Assembly: GCA_030248195.1 (NCBI GenBank)
Contig: JASAND010028129.1
Location: 29,444-93,443 of the forward strand
Direction of reading: 5' to 3'
Source: Trissonchulus latispiculum
Lineage: Eukaryota; Nematoda; Enoplea; Enoplida; Ironidae
Length of the DNA stretch: 64,000 bases
The notes beneath the pieces were generated by a model. It saw only the letters and a program-made list of their open reading frames with translations, was not told the origin of the DNA and made no database searches. The translations under genes and the position numbers were made by a program. Positions 22,919 to 33,306 of the stretch are shown piece after piece; positions within the stretch are counted from its first letter, which is position 1, and each line of letters begins with the position of its first letter.

Positions 22919-23757
22919 TTACTTTGGGTGCAAATTCTCAGAGTCCCCCTTATGCACAAAGGTTGAATGAAGTATTTGAACTGCCAATGATGGGGGGAAG
23001 TACGCAGCTACAGAGTGGAGGGTGTGCCCTCCCAAAAGAAAACCCTCAACTCCAACCATCCCTCCCCCAAGCTTAGAATCCACCCCCACCTCCCCCAAAC
23101 CCGGGTCCAAATTTTTCGGGGGGAAAGCCTTGGGATCGTCGTCAGAATCAGTTTTGTATTATAAATATGTCGTGTGACGACAGAAAAGACCAGGAGCCCC
23201 TTATTGAAAATCGTTTTGAAAGTTTGGGAGCTCATACGTTAGAATTCACCCCCAAACCCCTTTCAACCCCTGCTGTGTCCCAAACAGTTTTTTCTCCTGT
23301 GGCCGGCCCATCGTTCCCTCAGGTGTCGAATAATCAGGGGGCACCCATAAGTCCTGATTATCAATATTTTTATGGTTCTGGGCATGCTACTGTAATTTCG
23401 GCTGCGTCAAGAAGCCCTCAGATTCCGAATTCGGGGGGTCCGCCCCCATGCCAAAATCCGCCCCCACCTGGCCAAAATTTGGGTCAAAATTTTTCTGTGC
23501 CTTATGACGCAGTGCCTGATTCCTGGCCTTCACAACGTCAGTACCAGTCGAATGCTCCGCCACCTATGGCACTGCCTCCCCAGGCTGCTGGACAGGCCAA
23601 TTTTGATCCAAATTATTATTATGGCCGGAATCAACAGTATACGTACGTACAGCCAGACTTTTCTTCTGAAGCTCAATATGGCTGCCAATCGGGTTATTGT
23701 CCAGTTTATGATCACGCTCCGTCTTTTTATCAGCAGTCCCAACAGTCCCAACAGTCC
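22919..23757 (+). pseudogene. Truncated second gag copy
   Basis: Nearly identical to the first ~820 bp of the gag region from 16,122. A CAG-to-TAG change puts a stop at 23,074-23,076, and the frame resumes from an ATG at 23,167. The copy ends in a tripled CAACAGTCC unit at 23,735-23,758 and is cut before the capsid domain and zinc knuckle, joined to the last bases of an LTR. Confidence 0.85.
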
Positions 23758-23969
23758 CAAACTTCACATGGTGTTAGGCCGCGGTTGCGGTCATTATTAG
23801 GAGCAAAACATACATCAGATACGGCTAACTTAACTAGAAATGACAATAACAGCGTGTTCTGACTTTGGAAACAAAGATATAGCAAATGCAACTAGAAACT
23901 ATGCTCACTACAGCTTAATTTATATTAACTTGACAACGAGACCGACCATTTGATAGATTCCTGTTCTTG

Positions 23970-26782
23970 CGATTCGTCCGCACTCTTGACAAAGAGTGGC
24001 TTACGCGGACGAATCGAGGATATCCAGATTCGGTCTGATGGGGACCTAATACGGAGTCCCCGTGACTCTAGGTCCTATGGCCTTAACCTCATTTGCATAT
24101 TTTGCTAAACAGCACCTAAACCTAGGTTTCCTACGCAACCGAGTACTCACAAACTTCCAGATATGCACACAAGACTTGCAACCTAAACCTACATTACTTA
24201 TTACTACTTTTCCTGCGTACTATAGGAGTTCTAATATAATTCCGGCACTTCATACAAATCATGCACACAGAGAATCAATAACCATTCAGACAGTCACTTG
24301 CTCGATTACGATTGACGACTACATTACATAAAGCGTACATACAGAGGTCCTAGGTAATCTAGTATTGAACTACGTAATCCTATTTGTTAATTAAACACAA
24401 TCATGCAACATTTGTGCGACACCTAAACTAATAATCACTTATACCTTACTTATGCAATGTTTAGATTAGAGCAAGTTCCTATTAATAAAAATGCAATCAT
24501 TCGTACAAATCACACACACACCTCATTCCTGCTTAAGATCTGAGTCTTGATCACTCCAGCGATGCTCACAACCCTCATCGGACAGAAGGAGTTTCCGCGA
24601 GTCAACGCGCATACAATCGTAGAAGCCAATACAATGCCATTCGTGCAATTCATGCATACACAAACACGCAATCTCTTAGGTAAGTACTTATCTAACTAAT
24701 CCTAAAAACAGACATAATTACAAACAATGTAGATGGAAACTAACTCTAAAATTTAAACGAGAATTTGTTGTGAGTTTTAGGCGTCTAAAACTCAGTTTAT
24801 AGCGCGGAACTTTGGTAATTTTGAGAACTTTGCAAGTTTGAGAAAGCCGTGTGAGTAATGATTGCCAAGCAATCATTACTTAACAAAACCATTATTATCA
24901 AACAAAACTACCAACAATAATTAAATTAATTAGTGGGGAAGCCGGTCATTCCCCGCGAAACGCTTAATTATTAATTATTTAGAAAGAGCAAGAGGTTATT
25001 TTGGAATTCTTGTTTTAAAACTTGCTCATGCACTTTTGATAACCTATTACTTTTTAGTTACCGACCTACAACAAACAGTGCAAATTACAAACAATGATTT
25101 TAAGGCTTAACAAAGCCTGAGATTAAAACAATATGGCCGGCAACTCCTAGTTGCCGGCTGTGAGGTGAGTATTGCCATTTATTAACTTAATAAAAATAGG
25201 GTCGTAGCAAAGGGACCCTCTAACTCAAACTTAGGGATTGGGTCCCCACTCAAATATCCCATATTCTACTTTTAAACCCCAAATTTAGGTCAAAAGGACC
25301 TTGGTAAAAATTGATAAAGGGTTGGTCGTGGCTTGACCGAAAATGCAAGCAAAAGATAACAAAATACATGAATGAAATAATTAAAGGCGGAGGTCAACAA
25401 ACCTCGATATACAGAGAGTGTCGGCACGAAAGACAGAAAAACAGAAATAGGGGCAATTCTCAAGACCTCCATCGAACAGGAGGGGTTTACATGAGCTGCC
25501 CCTTTATTTAAATAATAAAATAATAATGAAGAGAAAGGTGAAATGAAATGAAACAAAATAAAAGTGGCTCAAGGCCCACGCATGCTATCATAACTAAAAT
25601 ATGGCCTTAGGCCCAAAGCATTGAGTGAAAAAATGGGGCTCCATGGCCCAAAGGACACATAAAAAATGGCTCATAGGCCTTAATAAAACGTATAAAAAGT
25701 TGGCCCGAAGGCCCAAAAAATCGCAAAGAAAAGTGGCCTTAATAAAAAAATAAGGCCGAAAAATGGCCGTCAAATCCTAGCGTTTTTATCTCAACTCGTG
25801 GCCAGGTATAGAAGACCTATTTGGCCCTAATTTGAGAGCGTTCGCTGTTTTATACTCAATTTTTTCTGGCCCGAAGGCCAGAAAAGTGCTAATTTTGACC
25901 TAACCGGGGAGGTGCGTTGTATTCCCTATGCAGGTAGCAACTGCACTAGGGAACGCACAAAGGGAGAGGGAAGCAACCGCTCTCGGTTGCACTCAAACGA
26001 ACACTGATTTGAAAATAAAATTTTGGGACCGAGCTGACAGTTTTGCTGACAGCTCGGTGACAGGTCATTAGCGAGACCTGGAGCTCGCGTCTCCTTTGAT
26101 TTTAAGGCAAAGCTTCTAGAAGATTCTAGAACCTTCTAGAAGCTTGCCACCTTTTCCGTGTGCTGCGCTGCAGCGGGCTGACCCAGCTGGCCGTTGGGGG
26201 TGGAAATTAATGAGATTTTGGATTTATTGCCCCCCAACTGACCCATTTTTGATATATTTTGGGTGCCGAAACTTGGCGAAATTTTGCGGAATTTTCTCTA
26301 ACACATAAACGCAACCAAAGGGAGAACTTTGTGAAATTTTGTAACTTTATTGAATTGTTGCGCACGATATACAATTTTCTATGAGTTAAGAGTTACATTA
26401 CAATAATCTACGTACTTACCTACGTTTATCTAGCTACTTATATTTATATTCATATTATTAATAAAGGGGATTAGCCCCCTTCTAACCTACATGTCTTGGG
26501 CCAATACTACTGTTTTCTTCGTTTCCTCTTTGTTGGCCTTGTCCTCGGCCAAAAGTTCAGGTGAGGACAACTGCTAGGCCTGGAAAGAAAGAGGCCTAGC
26601 AGGGAGAGAAAAAGAAGAGAGAAAGTAGGACACCACCTGACTGAGGTGTAGTCTGGGAGGTAGACAACCTCCCAGACAATAGAAAAGGAAAAGAAGTTTG
26701 ACTTAAGTCAAACCTAAAGAAAACCAATTTTAGAACACTCCTTTTTGGAGTGATAAGATTACGACACGAAAAGTAATCTTAT
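23970..26782. repeat. Hairpin array, right half
   Basis: Perfect inverted repeats with short loops: 23,970-24,016 (12 bp, with a 6-bp hairpin in the loop); 24,771-24,794 (10 bp); 24,854-24,880 (11 bp); 24,916-24,972 (9 bp around a 6-bp hairpin); 25,136-25,158 (10 bp); 25,862-25,885 (10 bp, loop CGAA); 25,912-25,958 (5+7+5 bp, loop GTAGCAA); 25,973-25,990 (7 bp); 26,028-26,058 (9 bp); 26,110-26,145 (12 bp); 26,539-26,570 (8 bp); 26,571-26,602 (10 bp); 26,651-26,677 (11 bp); 26,696-26,713 (18-nt palindrome); 26,736-26,752; 26,753-26,782 (10 bp). Stems are unrelated. Before the gag-only insertion this was continuous with 13,798-15,360. Confidence 0.8.
26110..26145. promoter_or_regulatory. Perfect six-unit heat-shock element
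   Basis: TTC and GAA triplets alternate at exact 5-nt spacing, starting at 26,114, 26,119, 26,124, 26,129, 26,134 and 26,139 (three TTCTAGAA words). This is the canonical HSF-binding array (nGAAn pentamers in alternating orientation). The same bases form a 12-bp inverted repeat (AAGCTTCTAGAA and its complement). No convincing start site or gene is adjacent, so activity is inferred from pattern only. Confidence 0.6.
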
Positions 26783-27628
26783 AAAAACATTTTCCTTTAT
26801 AACTTTCTTATTATTGGGAGTTGAAAAGTCGGGTTTGGATTTTTCGAATCAGAATCAAATTCTCTTTCATATTAGCCCAAGTCATTTTCTGACCAAAAAT
26901 ATTAAAATTAACTAATTATTACCTAGTTAATACTTAATTATCACTAATTAACCCTACCTAACTACGTACTTAGCTATTTTGTAACTGATATTGAAACCAG
27001 CTGAAATAAGGGATATTGTTTAAAAATTCATTGCTGGCGCAATATAAGTCGTAGCAACAAAAGCTTTATATCGTTGGATTCAGCTCAGCTTGAATTTTAT
27101 GATTGTTATTTTTACTCACTTTTGTTAAATCTGCTTTGCCAAATTTTTGGTCAAAAAGTGGTATTTTTCAAAAAATCAACTTTCAAAATTTGAAAAACCA
27201 CATATATCTGGTGAAAGCGGGCGCCTAGGCGGTCCTGAAAATCTAATCGAAAAAATTTTCCGTTGAGTGAGTCGCGAGTAATAACCAGTCAAAGTTGCAA
27301 AAAGCGGCAAACATCAAAGGAAATGGAAAAACGAAATTTTGGAATAAAATGCTTATTTCTCAACCGATTTTTTTTCGTTCTTGTGTCAATCGATGCGTCT
27401 TCGGACGGGCGAATTTTTCGGAACGAATGAGCTGAATAGCTTGAATGGTCCGAAAAAATTCCCCGATAAACCGATATTTTAAAATTTTTTAAATTTTAAA
27501 AAATTTTAAATTTTATAAAAATGTTCGTTTCGCTGCAAGGATTCCGAAAATATATGGTTTTATGGGGTTACTACGTATATTTAGCTCACTGGAGGCCTTA
27601 TAGATTTTGTACACACATTTTTGTGTCA
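26783..27628. other. Intergenic, nothing recognised
   Basis: A/T-rich sequence without hairpin density comparable to the region to its left and without a supported gene. A long near-palindromic A/T run sits at 27,478-27,522. Confidence 0.4.
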
Positions 27629-27636
27629 GACTTTAG

Positions 27637-28337
27637 GGCCCATGTCAAGATAAAAGTCACTTGATTTTCTTGAAGCTTTTATTTTCATGGGGGTTCTTGG
27701 GGTTCTGGGGGTTCTTAATTTTTTGTAGAGATTTGATCTATAACTATGGTTAGTTTCGTTTTTTGATGGGGGTTCTGGGGGTTCTTGGGGGTTCTTAACT
27801 TTTCGAATAGATTTGATCCGTGACTACATATATTTTGTTTCAAATTTTTGATGGGGGTTCTTGGGGTTCTGGGGGTTCTGAAATTTTTTTCAGGAGATTT
27901 GATCCTCTACTGCCTAGTCTTAAACGTTTGCTGGAAGTTCTGATGGTTCAGGAGTCCGGGTGTACCAAAAAGTGTGCGCGTTGTCAGGGCTTAAATTAAG
28001 TTCGAACTTGTTGCTCTTGTCGTCAGCTTTCGATTGATACCCATATTGTGGATATTGGATGTTTCATACGCAGAATTTTCAGTCTAAGTTTATGAGAAAA
28101 GCCAGGAGGACCCCCCCCCAGTACACCCCGGTTATGTGCTACAAATTTGATGACTGAGATCCATATACACATATTATAAAAAAATCATGTCTGCTGAAGT
28201 ACCTGCTGAAGGAAAGGATCCGCAACGTAGTCACGTACAAATCAAAGTCCTGGATGCAAACCCATGAAAAAAATTTGAGAACCTCCTTTTTTCTGATGGG
28301 GGTTCTGGGGGTTCTAACTTTTATCTTGACATGGGCC
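27637..28337. mobile_element. MITE beside F-box copy 2 (8-bp duplication)
   Basis: The perfect terminal inverted repeats start GGCCCATGTCAAGATAAAAG. The 8-bp duplication GACTTTAG flanks the element at 27,629-27,636 and 28,338-28,345. The interior has three ~80-bp tandem units built on GGGGGTTCT words (27,689, 27,770, 27,852) followed by AGATTTGATC. There is no transposase. It lies at the 3' end of the F-box pseudogene. Confidence 0.85.
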
Positions 28338-29233
28338 GACTTTAGTTATAGGTATCAACAAACAGTCAGGAATACCGAAAGGATTGCAGATCGCACTTAG
28401 ACTACGCAACTGAGGAAATGTTAAGTCGGACACAGTACCTTCCTCAATACAGTGTTCATAGTAAATGAAACCACGAACAACCAATTCCTGCAAAAGAGGA
28501 CAATTTTCCGTCAAACGAGTTAAAGTTAAACACGAGCACCATAAGTCGGGAATAATTAGGCGTTTCAGATGACTGAAGGAATTGCAAAATTCGGGCTCAA
28601 ACACAGCATAATCGAATTCGCGATGCAGAGAAACCGATAAACGGTCCAAAGACGGCGGGATTAATTTATTAAAGTCCCCATACTCTTCATCGTATTGATC
28701 TATCTGACTGTAATCCGATTCCATACAGTAGCCAAATCGAATACCGTGAGAAGACAGGAATTCGGAAATTTCACTCAATAAAGTTTGATCCAAAGTCTCA
28801 GTCTCCGGGACGTCAAGGTAGTGCAAGTTCAAAGAAATATTTTTAGGCAACAACACATCTAGCAGGAGGCTTTTGGGTTCACCAATTGAATTCCCAGCAC
28901 ACGTAAATTTGGAAAAGAATCGCCTAAGCTAGCCACGAGCGATTCTCGAATCGGATTCAGGAGATAGAGCTCTTTCAGTCCAGAAAATCGATTCATGATC
29001 TGCTCAAAACGGGCATCAACGATTTCGCTCTGTCGAAAACGAAACTCGACACCAGGATTGATGTCGGCTGCTCCCAAGGCAAAACATTCCACATCGCGAT
29101 AGGACTGAAATAGGAGGGAACGAAATCGTTTGGAGACTCTTTCCAGAGGAATTCGGCGGCGCCAAGAAATCAGACGAAAAATATCAACCAAGACAGGATC
29201 TGGCAAATCAAGAAGATTAGCCGTTGTGGACAT
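28338..29233 (-). pseudogene. F-box/leucine-rich-repeat-like protein, copy 2 (frameshifted, truncated)
   Basis: From an ATG at 29,233 the frame gives an F-box (residues ~5-45, LPDPVLVDIFRLISWRRR) and leucine-rich sequence close to copy 1, then hits a TAG at 28,859-28,861. The related sequence continues in another frame to 28,338, where the MITE duplication begins. The 3' half found in copies 1 and 3 (about 350 residues) is absent, and beyond the MITE the joined frame meets a TGA at once. A splice acceptor TTTGTTTCAG sits about 24 nt before the ATG, as in copy 1. Probably non-functional, though the F-box alone could be expressed. Confidence 0.8.
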
Positions 29234-29458
29234 GACTTTAACGCACCAAACACGAATCTGAAACAAATATTAAAAAGCTAATTAATAAGTCTGCCAGGAG
29301 AGAAGACTGTCTTTGAGTATATACATCTCCCACTTAGGAAAAAAGCTTAGCAAGCCCTTCTAAAGCCTCAGAAAGCTTCTTTAAATGTAGAAGACCTGCT
29401 CCTAATTCTTCTACAGTTGTTTCGCCGAACGGCATCCATTCTAAGCAGTGATTATATA

Positions 29459-29725
29459 CTGGGTTTTCTTAGTGGGAGGAGGGGGGCACCCCCACATTTT
29501 GGGTTTCCCCCCACTCGACCCCTTCCCCCACAGTCGTCCCCGCCACTTTTTTAGGCTTCTCCTCCCCACTCACTATAAGGTGTCCAGAAAATGCCAAATT
29601 TTAAGGACTTTTGGTCAAAATTTTCCAAAAATTTCGCCGGAATTTTTTGGCAAAAACCGTCTATTTTGGTACTAAAACTTGATTTTTGAGCACTTTCGAG
29701 CTTATGTAGTTGTAGCAGTTTATTA
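29459..29725 (+). mobile_element. Truncated poly-G MITE, CTGGGTTTA family
   Basis: It starts CTGGGTTTTCTTAG followed by GGGAGGAGGGGGG, then CCCCCACTC, CACTATAAGGTG and a core TTTCGCCGGAA word shared with the copies at 32.1, 52.8, 59.3 and 60.6 kb. The right end is missing. Confidence 0.65.
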
Positions 29726-30063
29726 ACGTAATTTTAACATAAGGTAAACGATTACTCAATCAGATGCGATAATGTGCCGAGCATCTACATAGAAGCAGGA
29801 AAACACTAGGAAGGGTAGGTACACACTCTTCCTATTATAAACTCAAAAAAGTCAAACAATTTTGCGAACGTTGTGCCGAATATTATTCCATGACTCATTG
29901 GTGTGCAGCACTTCAGCTTAAAATTGGAATTCAGGAATGATCCCGAGCAAATCAAAGAAAAGCGAGGCATGAATCAAGAAGTTATTTCACCCAAGAATCA
30001 CGACGCAAGAGGATTTGGCTCCGACTTAAAAGGTGGGTGTGCTAAGCATATACAAGTGGCTGA
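29726..30063. other. Intergenic flank of the 11.6-kb LTR element
   Basis: No gene is supported. The last bases before the LTR are the CTTA target duplication (30,064-30,067). Confidence 0.4.
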
Positions 30064-30067
30064 CTTA

Positions 30068-30563
30068 TGTGGCGAAGCCGAGTTTAGTGCGAGAGTGGGC
30101 TTAGATAAAACTAACTAATTTATTAAAAACAGTTTATATTAAATAAAACCTCTAGCGAGAGGTACTAAAATAAGTCCCTTAGCGAAGGGAAGTCATTTAC
30201 AGACGCGAGTGAGGCAGACATAACGGTATCTTAGAGAGTGAATCTGTTCAGTATTAAGTTCTAGAAAAAGGCGTCAACACGCGCTGTCTTTGATATAAAA
30301 GGCTGCCACTTAACAGGAAAGAATTCGTTGCCCAACTACTAAAACTAGAGAAAAATGGGCCTTTTAAAAGGATTACAAAAGTGGGTTAAATTTACTGAAG
30401 TGGAAAAACAAAAGAAGGACAAAATATGTATACACCCGGATCTGTTATGGGTGATATACTTTTAGAAGAAGTTTAACAGAACTTTAAAATGAAAATGATG
30501 AATTTTAAAAGAACTTTAAAATTAAACTGATTGACGTCACGCAGTGACGTTTGCACTGTTACA
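30068..30563 (-). repeat. 3' LTR of the Ty3/gypsy-type element
   Basis: 496 bp, + strand ends TGTGGCG and GTTACA. On the element strand a purine stretch AGAGGAGG precedes it (30,568-30,580 region), where a polypurine tract is expected. Confidence 0.9.
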
Positions 30564-30667
30564 CTTGCCTCCTCTAACAAAGGCGTGGACCCCACGCCAC
30601 ACAAAACAAAACTAGCTAAAAATAGAGAGCAACGAACTGTCAGGCGCAGTCAACAGGGGAGGTAGAG

Positions 30668-32871
30668 TCACTGTCTCTGGATGGAGTGGAACACCACGAC
30701 CGTTCCACACCGGCCGATCCCATAATAGACATCAGTTTTTTGGATATGGGCCTTGGCAAATAGACGGCATGTCATACGCCGCAAGGCATTAACCTGAGAT
30801 GGTCGAAGGATACGCTTTACAGCTGCCGCAACCGTCGTAAAGTGACCATCTTCCAGCCCCTGCAGGAGGACAGCCATGAGGCCCTCCAAATGGGTCGTGG
30901 ACATATTGTTCAAGGCCAGGGCCCGATGAACCGTAGCTGGGTAAGAGCGGCGGCCAACCGCTGCTGAGGATGTAGGAAGGTCCCGACTATCCACAGGGCA
31001 TCCCCCCAAAAGAAATGCCAGTTGGACCATACAACCCGGATGCCCAGGAGACGGATTATTCTTACAATACCAGTAGAGGCCGATCAGCGTGCGCAGGAAG
31101 AACACACAGTGTTCCGTGTCCCTCATGCCCGAGTGGAACAACCGGAGGGCATTATAGAGGCGTTCCATGTTAGGGACTTCACTGAGTTTATATCCATTTG
31201 CTGACAGTGGGGAACTAAAATCCATGCTCAGGAGACGAGTGTCCAACTCCCGAGATAGATTGAGCAGATCTCGCCCCACAGTGAAGGAGGGCCGAGGTAG
31301 GGAAATCTTCCTGAAACCAGGGACCTCAGCCCCAACAGCATAATAGCATTGCAGTTCGTACTGCAACTGCTGTTGAACAGCAGGTTCCCAGTCATACAGT
31401 ACGAACCGAAAAGTGGGTTCATCACACGAACAGTTGCGTTTATAGCAACTGAGACAGGTCGCGAGGCAAATGCAAAGCTTTGCCCGAGAACTGTCATCAT
31501 AACAGTTATCGCAGTCAGTTTTGGAGCCTCGGGCACGGAACACGGTGCAGTAGGGATGCTCATTTTCATGAGCAGACTCCTCCCGGCCACAAACCTTGCA
31601 CCTGAAGCATAGGCAATTTGGACCCCGGATTCCACATCGGGGGCAAACGGCGTTAGCCCGTTTCGCTGGAGGCGAACCACAGTTGGAGCGAGTGCGGGCG
31701 CTTTCTCCCAGCGCCAGATCAGAACCGTCTGATGGTTGGGACACGGTGCCGGGACGCAACACCTCTTCCCAAAGACCACCCGGGTCAGAAGCCACATCAA
31801 TAACCAGAACCTCGGACGGGTCGGCGGGTTCCTCTTCCCCTGGGGGGTTGGCGGGTGCCACTTGGTCCGATGGGTGGACAAATTCATCCTGCACCGGAGT
31901 CACGCTTCTGTCAGGAACCTGTCCGGTTTCCCCAGACGCTGCCACAGAACCCGGTGGGACCCCTGGGCCGGTAGGGGGAAGGACACCTTGGGTCACAGAG
32001 GGCCGCACCCCTAGAGAACCAAAAGGCCGTGGGTGGCGTAACGAAGCCAGGCCACTGGACGGGGCTGGACTAGGAGGTTGAACCCACCATCCCGAGGGTC
32101 TGGGTTTATTTTACTGGGGGGGGGCGGGGGGGCGCCCCCCCACTTTTTGGGTTCCCCCCCCACTCGAGCACCTCCCCCCCCACTCGTCCCCCCCCCCACT
32201 TTTTTGGGCTTCCCCCCCCACTCACTATAGGGTGCCCAGAAAATGTCAAATTTTTAGGATTTTTGGTCAAAATTTTCAAAATTTTTCCGGCTTCGCCGGA
32301 AATTTTTGGTCAAAAATCGTCTTTTTTGGTGCTAAAACTCAATTTTTGAGCACTTTTAAGCTTAGTTATAGCAGCATATGTAGAAAACAGGCTTTTTATA
32401 TGGTATTTTTAGCATTTTTAGCCCATTTTATTCCCCCCCCCCCACTTTTCGACCTCCCCCCCCCACTAGTGGGGGGGGGCTCCCCCCCCACTTTTTTTCG
32501 CCTAAAGTAAACCCAGAGGGTTGACCTCTTCCCGGGGGAACCGCTCCACTCCAGCCAGAAGCTTGCTCCACCGGCGTTGGGTAACTCAACGGTGGACAAT
32601 AGGCAAATTCTGGAGGAGGTGGTTGATATCCGAGTCCCGGAGGAGGTACCAGGCGGGGTCGTCCCCGGCCAAACCCCAGGCCACCTGTTCCCGGCAAAAA
32701 ACCCCAGCCAGTACCACCAGAAATGGCCTCCCGAGAAGGCCGGCCACAGGCATATTGCACCGGGGAAGCACACCCGTCACAAACAGTTTGATGGGATACA
32801 TTTCTGACAGAGGCGCTGTGGGAAAAGATATTTTCATATCCGCAAACTTCACATGTAAGGGAAATATTCAT
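30668..32871 (-). CDS. Cys-rich accessory ORF of the LTR element, split by a MITE
   Basis: The frame starts at ATG 32,871 with a zinc-ribbon-like pair of CxxC motifs (residues ~5-35) and a Gly/Pro-rich stretch. A 417-bp MITE (32,100-32,516) interrupts it, and the same frame then continues to a stop at 30,668. The second part has an acidic/Pro-rich segment and a dense Cys block (CPRCGIRG, CKVCGREE, CDNCYDD, CLSCYKRNC). A roughly 290-residue helical-looking C-terminal region follows. Without the MITE and one duplication copy the frame is continuous at about 590 aa. It lies between integrase and the 3' LTR, where errantivirus-like elements carry envelope, but nothing in it looks like one: no signal peptide or membrane segment. 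I do not recognise the family. The Cys clusters suggest zinc and nucleic-acid binding. Confidence 0.55.
32100..32516 (+). mobile_element. Poly-G MITE, CTGGGTTTA family (full copy)
   Basis: The inverted ends are CTGGGTTTATTTTA and the complement of TAAAGTAAACCCAG. A perfect 5-bp duplication AGGGT flanks it (32,095-32,099 and 32,517-32,521). Just inside lie G9-10 and C tracts, then CACTATAGGGTGCCCAG and a core TTCCGGCTTCGCCGGAA hairpin. It interrupts the accessory ORF. Confidence 0.9.
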
Positions 32872-32913
32872 AGCGATGAATAGTTGTACAGTAAAATTAA
32901 ACAGGAAAACCAT

Positions 32914-33306
32914 GAACTAGAATAAGAGGGCAACTGCAACTGAAGTTTTGGAAAATTAGAAAATGTAGTGATGGTAGATTAATTACTGCGCGGCATAGAA
33001 CAAAGTAGTTTAATACATCTTGCAGTCATTTAAGATTTGGTTGTACAGAAGTCAGAGGGTCGTTGCCGTGCGTGAAATATTTGGAAAATGGAACTGCATA
33101 TATATATATATAGTCAAGTTGAAAGGATAGATATGTCTGGCACGAATTAACAGCAATAACTACTTGCATAAACAGGACTTGTGTAGGCTGGCCATTGGTG
33201 ATAGCATATGTACAGGTGTTTGAAGCATGGAATAAATGTAAATATTAGGCATGAGTAATGATAAGTCTATGCTAGCGTAATGGTGAGAGTATGATGAACA
33301 AATTAG
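32914..33306. other. Spacer between pol and accessory ORF
   Basis: A 393-bp spacer on the element strand with no frame of note. It could hold a splice acceptor or promoter for the accessory ORF. A (TA) run lies at 33,099-33,112. Confidence 0.4.

Larger units (their letters stand above)
15424..23768 (+). mobile_element. Composite gag-only LTR retrotransposon
   Basis: Order: LTR1 (15,424-15,908), gag (16,187-18,337), about 3.9 kb of non-coding interior, polypurine tract, LTR2 (22,222-22,707), a second partial gag, then the last ~13 bp of a third LTR ending at 23,768. The 4-bp duplication TGGT flanks the whole unit (15,420-15,423 and 23,769-23,772). LTRs start TGTGAAG and end CTTCACA, and TGGCGACCGTG, a common insect-type tRNA primer site, follows each. 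I find no protease, RT or integrase, so the element must borrow a pol. The layout fits unequal recombination or a joined double insertion followed by a deletion. Confidence 0.85.

Noticed and set aside
26028..26066. Bacterial-type terminator from a GC hairpin
   Set aside because: This is a eukaryotic region and the hairpin is one of many in the array, without a T tract or upstream gene.
31596..32081. 161-codon + strand frame opposite the accessory ORF
   Set aside because: Low-complexity shadow of the GC-rich accessory ORF; it runs against element orientation and lacks motifs.
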